A stretch of DNA of 64,000 bases from Philopedon plagiatum (Eukaryota; Arthropoda; Insecta; Coleoptera; Curculionidae), in contig OZ020189.1 of NCBI GenBank assembly GCA_963971165.1, forward strand, positions 130,784,007 through 130,848,006. The letters run 5' to 3'. The translations under genes were made by a program, and so were the position numbers. Under the pieces are notes generated by a model. That model was not told where the DNA came from. It was given only the letters and a program-made list of their open reading frames with translations, and did no database searches. Position 1 is the first letter of the stretch, and each line of letters opens with the position of its first letter. Of the stretch, positions 47,228 through 57,873 are shown in pieces.

Positions 47228-47860
47228 CAGGCGCGGCCCGTGAAATTTCAAAGTTGCATATCTCTGTTGCTACTTATGGGACCCATACCAAATTCAGGTT
47301 TTTTAATAGTGAGCCTACTAGGAATGTTTTGGTACAGAAAAAAAATATTTTGCAATTTGCGAAAAAAAGGTGATTTTTTGAATTGACCCACCTGGGTAAA
47401 AAATTAACACGCTTAGATATTTTATTTATTATTTTTTCTAAACAAATTTTACATCATTTTGTCGACAATTCTTAAATTTTAAGAGGAAAAAATGTGTTAG
47501 TAGAAAGTTATAGTCATTGGAATTTTTTCAACCGAAAAATAATTTAAATTTTCGGTTGCAAAAAATTCAAATGACTATCACTTTCTACTAACACATTTTT
47601 TTCTCTTAAAATTTAAGAATTGTCGACAAAATGATGAAAAATTTGTTTAGAAAAAATAATAAATAAAATATCTAAGCGTGTTAATTTTTTACCCAGGTGG
47701 GTCAATTCAAAAAATCAACTTTTTTTCGCAAATTGCAAAATATTTTTTTTCTTTACCAAAACATTCCTAGTAGGCTCACTATTAAAAAACCTGAATTTGG
47801 TATGGGTCCCATAAGTAGCAACAGAGATATGCAACTTTGAAATTTCACGGGCTGCGCCTG
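47228..47860. mobile_element. 633-bp palindromic hAT-type MITE
   Basis: The element begins CAGGCGCGGCCCGTGAAATT and ends AATTTCACGGGCTGCGCCTG. Its two halves are inverted copies of about 310 bp meeting at about 47543, where CAACCGAAAA faces TTTTCGGTTG. An identical 8-bp target duplication, ATGGACGA, flanks it at 47220-47227 and 47861-47868. CAG-type ends with an 8-bp duplication are characteristic of hAT elements. It encodes no transposase, so it must have been moved by one supplied elsewhere. Confidence 0.93.
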
Positions 47861-49199
47861 ATGGACGATACAAAAAATTGTCAAAATAAATTTTAATATT
47901 TATGTAAGAATTTAACACAAAAATCGAACCATTTTTGACCTGCCTATGAACGCGAGACCCTCTACGTATGCAACGTGTTGACAGTTTTACAATTTATGGA
48001 AACATCGACGAAGCACAGCCGGGTACTTATGGTTTTCGTCTGTCAAGAGGGCATCAGACTTTTACCGGGCTTCATCGAGAAAGTCACGCCTTTGTTCTTT
48101 TGTAAGCGTTGTATTGATTTTTGAAGAAAGATAGTAATTAATTACAGTGTGTTTTAAATTTCCATGTCTTATTCTTTACATGTATGTAAGCCTACTAAAA
48201 CGATTTTAAGTAAACTACAGTAAACCGTAACTCTATGGAAGTGCGAAAGCCATAGTATATTGACCTCGATGTAATAACTGCGTCATCTTACCTAGTGCGC
48301 CAACTCTCCTTAATTTATCATAATATTTGCAAAAAGTCTTGAACCTAGAACTGAGAATACATATGAATACTTTAATAAAAGTGGCAGAAAATTTTAGTAA
48401 CAAGCACCATGATTTAAATTGAAGCCTCTCTCCACCTACTTCAAAAAATAACATTTTTGAAGTACACTTATAGGTACCTATTATTTTAACTACCTATGCC
48501 ATAAAAGCATAACCTAATAGTAATAAAGTCTGAAGTACAATATTTGGAATAATTTAATAATAACAATAATATATATTTAATTGTGGAAAATGGATTTCGA
48601 TTTTATTAAGCTTTTTTAATTTTAAAATTAATTAATCAATTAATAACCTGTTAATTTTACAAAAGTACTGTAAATGTAGTGGAACATCATTTTATGTAAA
48701 TTAGTGGAAAAGGTGATTATTTTATAAAAACACTTACTGCTTTATCAGGAAAATAATTTTTAAGTAAGCAGGAAACTAAACCCCCGGAAAAACATTACCG
48801 TTAAACGAAGCTGAGTTTTTGTAACTCACTACTTTTTACGGCCAGTATTCTAACGCCACATGAAGCATCCGAGAATTCGACGATCATTGAGTGGTATCAA
48901 AATAGCTAATCTTTGGATTTGATTAACGTAAAAAGTAAAAGCGATAGAAGCATTAAATTAGAGTTTCCCTGAGATTATTTTTCTATACGTAAAATTGAGA
49001 ATATGTTCTCTAAACCACCTGAAAATGCCTTATACAATAAGGATTTGAACAAATCATGGTAAAACAGCTATATGCCCCTCCGAGCGCTGGATTACATACC
49101 AAAATTTGCCTTATTTTGACTAACACTGTTAGACAACAAAATACTTGATTTGACTGCAATAAACTACCAGGAAGAAGGAAGCTTTTTCTTTAGTTAGGA

Positions 49200-49261
49200 T
49201 GTCGTTACCTGCATACCGGTTTCGAACTCTTTAGTTCTCGTCAGTAAAGGATAAACGAACA
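49200..49261 (-). ncRNA. Hammerhead ribozyme, probably impaired
   Basis: Minus strand, with core CTGACGA, GAAC/GTTC stem II, GAAA, ACCGGT and a GTA triplet. The 5' strand of stem I is CCTTTA instead of CCTGTA, so one pair with TGCAGG becomes a U-C mismatch. The outer helix is kept. Catalysis may be weaker than in the plus-strand copy. Confidence 0.7.
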
Positions 49262-49499
49262 TACCTGCCTTCCGAAACAGCATATCCTTAAAGCTAACCA
49301 TGTCGAACTGCATAAGCAGTATAACGCAGGGAGCATCATCCATTAGCACTTTCAAGTAGTCGGAGTGGAATTTACCGTGAGGCAAAATATTTCAACAATG
49401 AATGAAGTCTACTTGTCAAGAGAACATATATCAATGTTATACTGCTTATGCAGTTCGACATGGTTAGCTTTAAGGATATGCTGTTTCGGAAGGCAGGTA

Positions 49500-49561
49500 T
49501 GTTCGTTTATCCTGTACTGACGAGAACGAAAGAGTTCGAAACCGGTATGCAGGTAACGACA
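49500..49561 (+). ncRNA. Type I hammerhead ribozyme
   Basis: CTGACGA at 49517-49523, stem II GAAC/GTTC (49524-49527 with 49534-49537), GAA at 49538-49540, ACCGGT, then a GTA triplet with cleavage predicted after 49547. Stem I is CCTGTA (49511-49516) with TGCAGG (49548-49553). The outer helix closes with T49507-A49555, where the 37.6-kb copy has C-G: a compensatory change. Confidence 0.83.
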
Positions 49562-51703
49562 TCCTAACTAAAGAAAAAGCTTCCTTCTTCCTGGTAGTTT
49601 CTTGCAGTCAAACCAAGTATTTTGTTGTCTAACAGTGTTAGTCAAAATACGGCAAATTTTGGTATGTAATCCAGCGCTCGGAGGGGCATATAGCCCGGAG
49701 AATAGCTGTTTTACCATGATTTGTTCAAATCCTTATTGTATAAGGAATTTTCAGGTGGTTTAGAGAACTATTCTCAATTTTACGTATTTATTTATATGTA
49801 CCCCTGACAAGTAGACTTCATTCATTATTTTTCAATTGTAAAAAATATTGAACGAACCACAAATAGAACCGGAAATAGTACTGTTCTCACCTTGGATTTA
49901 AAACAACAGAGTTGATGATGCAGACTTCTCAATAAACTCCACTAAACCAAACTAAAAATTCCCGATAAGAATGTGGTCATAACCGGAAAAAGATATACTT
50001 GGGATAACATTGCTCAAGAACGTAATGGGATATAACCGAAAAATAATTTAAATTTTCGGTTGCAAAAAATTCAAATGACTATCACTTTCTACTAACACAT
50101 TTTTTTCTCTTAAAATTTAAGAATTGTCGACAAAATGATGAAAAATTTGTTTAGAAAAAATAATAAATAAAATATCTAAGCGTGTTAATTTTTTACCCAG
50201 GTGGGTCAATTCAAAAAATCAACTTTTTTTCGCAAATTGCAAAATATTTTTTTTCTTTACCAAAACATTCCTAGTAGGCTCACTATTAAAAAACCTGAAT
50301 TTGGTATGGGTCCCATAAGTAGCAACAGAGATATGCAACTTTGAAATTTCACGGGCTGCGCCTGATGGACGATACAAAAAATTGTCAAAATAAATTTTAA
50401 TATTTATGTAAGAATTTAACACAAAAATCGAACCATTTTTGACCTGCCTATGAACACGAGACCCTCTACGTATGCAACGTGTTGACAGTTTTACAATTTA
50501 TGGAAACATCGACGAAGCACAGCCGGGTACTTATGGTTTTCGTCTGTCAAGAGGGCATCAGACTTTTACCGGGCTTCATCGAGAAAGTCACGCCTTTGTT
50601 CTTTTGTAAGCGTTGTATTGATTTTTGTAGAAAGATAGTAATTAATTACAGTGTGTTTTAAATTTCCATGTCTTATTCTTTACATGTATGTAAGCCTACT
50701 AAAACGATTTTAAGTAAACTACAGTAAACCGTAACTCTATGGAAGTGCGAAAGCCATAGTATATTGCACTCGATGTAATAACTGCGTCATCTTACCTAGT
50801 GCGCCAACTCTCCTTAATTTATCATAATATTTGCAAAAAGTCTTGAACCTAGAACTGAGAATACATATGAATACTTTAATAAAAGTGGCAGAAAATTTTA
50901 GTAACAAGCACCATGATTTAAATTGAAGCCTCTCTCCACCTACTTCAAAAAATAACATTTTTGAAGTACACTTATAGGTACCTATTATTTTAACTACCTA
51001 TGCCATAAAAGCATAACCTAATAGTAATAAAGTCTGAAGTACAATATTTGGAATAATTTAATAATAACAATAATATATATTTAATTGTGGAAAATGGATT
51101 TCGATTTTATTAAGCTTTTTTAATTTTAAAATTAATTAATCAATTAATAACCTGTTAATTTTACAAAAGTACTGTAAATGTAGTGGAACATCATTTTATG
51201 TAAATTAGTGGAAAAGGTGATTATTTTATAAAAACACTTACTGCTTTATCAGGAAAATAATTTTTAAGTAAGCAGGAAACTAAACCCCCGGAAAAACATT
51301 ACCGTTAAACGAAGCTGAGTTTTTGTAACTCACTACTTTTTACGGCCAGTATTCTAACGCCACATGAAGCATCCGAGAATTCGACGATCATTGAGTGGTA
51401 TCAAAATAGCTAATCTTTGGATTTGATTAACGTAAAAAGTAAAAGCGATAGAAGCATTAAATTAGAGTTTCCCTGAGATTATTTTTCTATACGTAAAATT
51501 GAGAATATGTTCTCTAAACCACCTGAAAATGCCTTATACAATAAGGATTTGAACAAATCATGGTAAAACAGCTATATGCCCCTCCGAGCGCTGGATTACA
51601 TACCAAAATTTGCCTTATTTTGACTAACACTGTTAGACAACAAAATACTTGATTTGACTGCAATAAACTACCAGGAAGAAGGAAGCTTTTTCTTTAGTTA
51701 GGA

Positions 51704-51765
51704 TGTCGTTACCTGCATACCGGTTTCGAACTCTTTAGTTCTCGTCAGTAAAGGATAAACGAACA
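51704..51765 (-). ncRNA. Hammerhead ribozyme, duplicated impaired copy
   Basis: Duplicate of 49200-49261 at an offset of 2504 bp, with the same CCTTTA change in stem I. Confidence 0.7.
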
Positions 51766-52003
51766 TACCTGCCTTCCGAAACAGCATATCCTTAAAGCTA
51801 ACCATGTCGAACTGCATAAGCAGTATAACGCAGGGAGCATCATCCATTAGCACTTTCAAGTAGTCGGAGTGGAATTTACCGTGAGGCAAAATATTTCAAC
51901 AATGAATGAAGTCTACTTGTCAAGAGAACATATATCAATGCTATACTGCTTATGCAGTTCGACATGGTTAGCTTTAAGGATATGCTGTTTCGGAAGGCAG
52001 GTA

Positions 52004-52065
52004 TGTTCGTTTATCCTGTACTGACGAGAACGAAAGAGTTCGAAACCGGTATGCAGGTAACGACA
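52004..52065 (+). ncRNA. Hammerhead ribozyme, duplicated copy
   Basis: Duplicate of 49500-49561 at an offset of 2504 bp, with the same core, stems and GTA cleavage triplet. Confidence 0.82.
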
Positions 52066-52539
52066 TCCTAACTAAAGAAAAAGCTTCCTTCTTCCTGGTA
52101 GTTTCTTGCAGTCAAACCAAGTATTTTGTTGTCTAACAGTGTTAGTCAAAATACGGCAAATTTTGGTATGTAATCCAGCGCTCGGAGGGGCATATAGCCC
52201 GGAGAATAGCTGTTTTACCATGATTTGTTCAAATCCTTATTGTATAAGGAATTTTCAGGTGGTTTAGAGAACTATTCTCAATTTTACGTATTTATTTATA
52301 TGTACCCCTGACAAGTAGACTTCATTCATTATTTTTCAATTGTAAAAAATATTGAACGAACCACAAATAGAACCGGAAATAGTACTGTTCTCACCTTGGA
52401 TTTAAAACAACGGAGTTGATGATGCAGACTTCTCAATAAACTCCACTAAACCAAACTAAAAATTCCCGATAAGAATGTGGTCATAACCGGAAAAAGATAT
52501 ACTTGGGATAACATTGCTCAAGAACGTAATGGGATATAA

Positions 52540-53940
52540 ATTTCAGTTTAATATATTACTGGAAGGCGATAGTGGATTTACAATGTCAGGTTAAAGAAAT
52601 TGTTATTATTGAATCCTGCTCTTCATTGATATTTAAAGAAAATGTATTTCGTTAGCATTTAATTGCTTTAAATATAACATTAGGAAAGTACTGCTTCATT
52701 TCTTACCTACTGATTGACGTCTGACTACTCTTGGCAACTTTATTGAGCAATAAAGTAAATAAATGTCCTATTATATCCTATTTTGGGGAACATGATACAA
52801 TATATTATTATATTTTTATTAAGTTAACGTTATGTTTTCTGGCTTAATTCCTATTTCCAGAAAACAAAGAACCAAGTGTATATATAAACTGTAATCCAAA
52901 ACTATAAAATGTTTCGTTTCTCGGATTACCACACTAGATTATTTTATTACGTTGGAATTTAATGCACTCTCGTACCCAGTGGACCGAAACCTAATGGCTA
53001 CAATAACATTTTTCGAGGTATAAAAGCAGAATGTATCCAGCTTTTAAGTCCTTAAGTTAATTTTCAACATTTCGGTTTGGTTGTTCTTTTGTGATGATAA
53101 AATTTATTTAAAAGGATTTTCAATTTAGCTGAGAAGTTTTCATTCTGTTCACCTAGTAAAATTTTTTATGCCATTGTAGGAATGCAGAACAAAGTATTGA
53201 AACATCTAATGTTCAACAGCGCGTCAAATGCATAAAACAAAACATTCGATGTGAGTTGAGTATCTCGTTATTTTTTTTTTTAATTTACAACATATTAATA
53301 TAACCTACTTGCTTAATGTTAGACCTTAAATGAACACCTAACAAATGTTTTATCAAAATTGGTGTAGCAGATTTAAAGTAATTTCGCCTCAAAGGTATAA
53401 ATTGCAAGTCTGTTACAATGATATAAATTATTTTATTTTCTAGCAGAAATAATATAAACGATGCTGTTCTTCCCAATATTATTGCAATCAACCAAATAAC
53501 AGAGTTTTGTTAAAACCGATATATTGCGGTTCTAAAGTCTCTTGGTCACTCATCTAACTTTTATCCAGTCGGCGCTGACGCACCGCAAGATTCAGTTATT
53601 TTTACATTTACATTTTATTTTTTGCAGTTATTGTTAGACCATAACTCAGGGTGGTCACAAGTCACGACGATTAGAACATTTAATAACCTTGTTGTTTGGT
53701 ATTATTTTTATTCATCTTTGTTTATAAAGAGGTACAAAGTTGGAAGATTTGTTTTCACCCCGAATAAAAAATAACACCATTTAAGTGCCATTCATTTTCG
53801 GCTTTGAAAAAATCAACTATTTCTGCACTCTCCCTTTCTGCCGTTACAGCTCTTTGTGTCTGTGGCTGTAGCGCAATGATTTATACCCCTATAACTGGGA
53901 AATTATCTGGAGCTTCTTTACATACACTGGGAGATTTTTT
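52540..53940. other. No gene seen
   Basis: AT-rich sequence with no recognisable coding region or RNA gene. The 68-codon minus frame at 53285-53491 is unremarkable. Confidence 0.4.
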
Positions 53941-53944
53941 TTCT

Positions 53945-54228
53945 GTTATTATCTGACACAGCTCACGCAGACATCAAGCCTAAGTACTAACGTACCGTGG
54001 GTGTCTGAAGAGAGGGGAAATGTAATCTATTGGCAAGGGGTTTAAAGGATTGGAGGTTGGGAGTGAAAGGGAAAACATTTGCAGGCAATTTGTTCTATAA
54101 TCTAGAAACCCTAGGCGTGAATGAGCGAGATAAGTGGGATGTTCTAGGCTTCTATAGCTGGACGGTAAAGGGATGCCTACGTAACGCGTCTCTTTATTGT
54201 TCTATTTGGAACAGTCAGAAAGCAAAAT
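53945..54228 (-). mobile_element. LINE copy D: 3' terminal fragment
   Basis: On the minus strand this covers the end of the reverse transcriptase C-terminus (relics of the FNKLPANVF-type stretch), the stop region and the 3' tail (CACCCACGGTACGTTAGTAC, TAGGCTTGATGTCTGCGTGA, GCTGTGTCAGATAA). It is 5'-truncated at about 54228 and abuts a half MITE at 54251. The tail is the closest match in this window to the SINE tails. Confidence 0.85.
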
Positions 54229-54250
54229 TGTTTTTTAATTATATTTTAGG

Positions 54251-54532
54251 TTTAAAAAAATTCCAATGACTATAACTTCCTACTAACACATTTTTTTCTG
54301 TCCAAATTTCAATAGAAAAATAATAAATAAAATACCCAAGCAAACCCAAGCGTGTTAATTTTTTTCCCAGATTGGTCTGTTCAAAAATTCAGGTTTTCTT
54401 GGCAAATTACAAAATATTTTTTCTTGACCGAAATATTCCTGGTAGGCTTAATATTGAAGAAACTGAACTTGGCATGGGTCTCATAAGTAGCAACAGAGAT
54501 ATACAACTTCAAAATTTTACGGGCCGCGCCTG
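54251..54532. mobile_element. Half copy of the hAT-type palindromic MITE
   Basis: This aligns with 47556-47860, from AAAAAATTCCAATGACTATA to the right end GGGCCGCGCCTG at 54532, with perhaps 80% identity. The left half is missing, and the truncation point again lies close to the palindrome centre. The open frames at 54372-54587 are part of this repeat. Confidence 0.82.
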
Positions 54533-54534
54533 CG

Positions 54535-55340
54535 TAGAACATATTTATTATAACAATGAAAACACTTTTTATATTTAAAAAAATCAATCAGACTTATTTT
54601 TCCACCGTCACATGAGCGCTATAACTATAATATAGAAAAAGTGGTGGCGGTGGAAGCACTTGACACAATGTTTTTTTTTTGGAAAAAATATTTATTTTTG
54701 ACCTACACAACTTTCAGTATACCAGGCGTGCCAGATTTAGGGAAAAATATTTCCCATTTCCGGACTGTTTAACCTTCCGGAATCTTCACAGATACACAAT
54801 ATCGCAAAGCAGTTATTTATAAAATTCAAATAATTATTTCAGAAAAGCATAAAATTACCAAAAAGGACGTTCCCCTGAAATATTTTCATTAAAAGAATAT
54901 ATGAAAACTGAAAATGTAATAAAAGAGTATATTATATATTCTGTTTTTTACTCACGTTTCTCTTTGTCATTTGAATTCCAATGAAAAGCGTATACAAAAA
55001 GAAAACAAAACAGGTTTTATGGAGATTGGTATCCTGCGCTGTGATTTTATTATCTTCTGATAGGTAATGTAAACCCACCCATAAAATTTTAATACTTTAG
55101 CTGGTACTAAGACTCTAACGGTGTTGTAAATTTTTAAGGCGTTGAGAAGGGAGGCACTTTATAACATCGACGTTAAATTACATGACTAGAAGTGGTATTT
55201 TTCTTACAGTTACGTACGCTGTTGTGTTCCATTATTAGGTAATGTTTTTGTTTATTGTGAATTTTATTGCAGTATGTGCAATTGCCCATACATCGAGATC
55301 TAACTATGTTTATGTTCTACGTCATGCTTTGTAAAAGAGC
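54535..55340. other. No gene seen
   Basis: AT-rich sequence, no recognisable features. Confidence 0.4.
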
Positions 55341-55828
55341 TCGTACACTCTTAAAAATGGTAAATAAATTTTAAATCAAATTCAACACAATTTCGATTAA
55401 ATCCGGGTCTGTGCCAGATTGATTTAAAAGAATTAATACTGGTTACTGATGAAATCTGTGATTAAATTTTCGTATTTAAAATTGATCAAATTAACGGTTT
55501 GTTCGGATTACGTTTTTAATCAATTTAATCCCACTCCTTAATAAATAATATGGTTATATTGCTATCTTATTGTACAGGGTGAGTTTTTAAAGCGCTACAA
55601 GGCGATTTGTCGACGATAATAAAACTTCTAATAAAACGATTTAAAATATTTTCTTGGAATCTTGGTAAGTTGATAGAAATTTGGCAATATTTTTGACATT
55701 TACCCCTTCTCTCTGTTTTGAGGGGTGGGTTTGCTCGTTTTTTTTATAAAATTCAAAACTTTATGAAAAACTACGTATGTGAACAATTTTTTTTTGATTT
55801 GCTCTTTTGGTTACGGAATTACGATTTA

Positions 55829-56190
55829 TCTCTATATATAAAAGAAGAAACTGATTGACTGACGGAATTAACGTACAGTTCACACCGCTGGGTCTAGAAA
55901 ATTTAAATTTTGCTCAGAAGTGTCCTGTAAAACGTAGGCGTGCACTAAGAAACGGTTTTTTGAAATTCAACCCCTAAGGAGGTGCAACAGGGGTTCAAAC
56001 TTTGTATGGAGAAAAAATACTAGATGATCCTATTAACTCGAAACTTCATAGAAGTATTCTAAAAATTAATGTTTAACCACGTGTTTTACAGCTTTTAATA
56101 AATCAACCCCTAAGGGAGTGGAATGGGGATTCAAAGTTTGTAATGGAGTAAAATTGTTATGTCGCAGACGAAGTCGCGGGCAAAAGCTAG
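55829..56190 (+). mobile_element. Non-autonomous Helitron, 362 bp
   Basis: It begins TCTCTATATATAAAAGAAG after an A and ends with the hairpin region CGCAGACGAAGTCGCGGGCA followed by AAAGCTAG, then T. TC start, a 3' hairpin, a CTAG end and insertion between A and T are the Helitron signature, and this terminal sequence is common among arthropod Helitrons as I recall it. The interior holds ACTGACGGAATTAACG and repeated CAACCCCTAAGG motifs. It encodes no Rep/helicase. Confidence 0.85.
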
Positions 56191-56244
56191 TTAGGTTATA
56201 AAATAAGCAAAAATTTTATTAATTAACTTCAACTGATTTATCAC

Positions 56245-56412
56245 CTGTCATGCTTAAGAAGTTGGTCGAAATGTCCCCCTTCAGTTTCCAAACACTTTCT
56301 CACTTTTTTTTATATGAATTTCGTACCCGCTGTAACATTTCAGGTGTCACTTATAAGCAGACAAAGCGGACTCGGTCTTTCATATCATCTAAAGTTGTAG
56401 GTGCAGTCGCCA
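56245..56412 (-). pseudogene. Mariner-type transposase C-terminus
   Basis: The minus strand reads ATAPTTLDDMKDRVR, then VTPEMLQRVRNSYKK, and after a one-base shift in an A-run VRKCLETEGGHFDQLL. The final GGHFEQLL-type ending is typical of a large arthropod mariner-like transposase group. Catalytic residues are not present. A stop after VCL and the shift make it a relic. It belongs to the element at 55575-58085. Confidence 0.72.
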
Positions 56413-56606
56413 TCACTGTGCCCTTTTAGAAACCCACAAGAAAAACTGAGAAATAGTCGTTAAAACGGTAAAATTCTCAACGGGCTTAAGTAAGAATAAC
56501 GCATTTTCAGTGGAAACAAATAATAATTCTGAAATAAACGAACTTGGCCATAATTCCGTAACCAAAAGAGCAAATCAAAAAAAAAATACAACATACATGT
56601 AAACAT

Positions 56607-57165
56607 ACACTGTAAAAAAAAATGATTAACTTTTAAATCAAATTCAACCCAATTTTGACTAAATCCAGGTCCACGCCAGATTGATTGAAAAAATTAACAC
56701 TGCATATTGATTAAATCGAAGGATCTGTGATTAAATTTTCTTATTCAAAATTGATTAACCTAAGAATTAATTCTGATTACATCTAAATCAATTTTTATTA
56801 AAATTTTCTTCCATAATGATTAAATTTCCATAATACTCTAATCATTTTTTATTAAATCTTAAATCCAATGTGATTGATATGCAATCATCAGTAGCACCGC
56901 CCTTCCCCTCTCCGCCCTATAAAGTACCTGATTAGGGCGTCGATTTTATTTATTAAATGACAATACTATAATACATAAGAAAAGGGAACACATTAAAGAA
57001 CAAACAGATGAAATTATATAAAAGATAGGTAATGCAAATTCCCAAAGCATGGGAATTGTTTGTCCCATATCATAAACAAAAATCCGGGGAGGTGAGGCGT
57101 GGACCTGGATTTAGTCAAAATTGGGTTGAATTTGATTTAAAATTTAATAATTTTTTTTTACAGTG
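56607..57165. mobile_element. 559-bp MITE with 70-bp inverted ends
   Basis: The left CACTGTAAAAAAAAATGATT and the right inverse CACTGTAAAAAAAAATTATT match through TTTTAAATCAAATTCAACCC and ACTAAATCCAGGTCCACGCC. TA flanks both sides. A further segment to 57873, ending ATTTTTTACTGTG and also followed by TA, looks like the right end of a longer relative. The two may be nested or the product of internal rearrangement. Non-coding. Confidence 0.7.
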
Positions 57166-57167
57166 TA

Positions 57168-57873
57168 AAAGTTGAAAATAATTATATGAAGTAAAAACAC
57201 GAAAATTATTTACTCATCTGTAAATAAATACATAAAACACTAATGAAGACCTGGCATGACAAATCTTTTCTTTGAAAATACATGGAAAATAACTTACATT
57301 GGTGCATGAGTTCCTCCAAGGGATTGGATTCAAGATCTGAGATTTTTGCGTATTTCTTTTGTTTTTGAAACATAATTTCACCAACATGATGTAACAACAA
57401 AGTTTTTAAAAGAATATTCGTAAAATTTTAGAACAGGTTGACCACTTCATTCGTTATAACCTCACATTGCACATTGCACTACCACAGAAACCGCCATACC
57501 TACTGCCGATTAAATGGAATTTTTGCAGATTGCAGCGGGGTGGATGGATATCGGTAGTCCCTTGTGATTAAAAGGTTGCGTACTGCGCATGTGTTGGCGG
57601 CTTGGTTTAGAAGTTTGAGTATTTTTTAGTCAGTAGGTGATTGATACTGATTATTGTGATTATTTTAACAAGGAAATATGATTTAAAATGCTTGTCTTTT
57701 TTATGTATTTGATAAGTATCGATTTAAAGTAATCGAGAATGAGTAATTTGTTTGAATCATAACGAAGATTATGAAACTGATTTAGAAAATAATTACAAAT
57801 TAAATCAAAAAATTTAATCCGGCCAATAAAATCAGACATCTCTTGTGGTTAATCAACTGGATTTTTTACTGTG
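57168..57873. mobile_element. Right half of the longer CACTGTAAAA element
   Basis: The last 230 bp resemble 58240-58461 (GATAAGTATCGATTTAAAG, ATTATGAAACTGATTTAGAA, AATCAACTGGATTTTTTACT). The 64-codon minus frame at 57206-57400 has no known domain. Confidence 0.5.

Larger units (their letters stand above)
48985..49830. mobile_element. Inverted pair of hammerhead repeats
   Basis: A minus-strand unit (49425 down to about 48985) faces a plus-strand partial unit (49437 up to about 49830). Shared blocks are GCAGTTCGACATGGTTAGC, the ribozyme, ACATCCTAACTAAAGAAAAA, CAGCGCTCGGAGGGGCATAT and TTCAGGTGGTTTAGAGAAC. TACCCCTGACAAGTAGACTT at the plus end and its partial counterpart near 49425 show that the unit is circularly permuted relative to 37271-37905. 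Inverted arrangement of such repeats is known in Penelope-like elements. A related copy lies at 51489-52334 through the tandem duplication. Confidence 0.8.
47531..50034. repeat. 2504-bp tandem segmental duplication, first copy
   Basis: The segment starting ACCGAAAAATAATTT at 47531 and ending GGGATATA at 50034 is repeated immediately at 50035-52538 with very few differences, for example GAACGCGAGA against GAACACGAGA and GATTTTTGAAGA against GATTTTTGTAGA. The start lies 13 bp from the centre of the palindromic MITE. It carries the right half of that MITE and an inverted pair of ribozyme repeats. Confidence 0.95.
50035..52538. repeat. 2504-bp tandem segmental duplication, second copy
   Basis: Near-identical to 47531-50034. 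It ends GGGATATA and continues into unrelated sequence AATTTCAGTTTAAT. It contains a half MITE (50035-50364, keeping the right end and ATGGACGA at 50365) and an inverted ribozyme pair (51489-52334). The paired open frames in both copies are repeats of each other and not gene families. Confidence 0.95.

Noticed and set aside
47715..50422. Duplicated 67-codon frames at 47715-47918 and 50219-50422 as a gene pair
   Set aside because: They lie in the arm of the palindromic MITE and are identical because of the 2504-bp tandem duplication.
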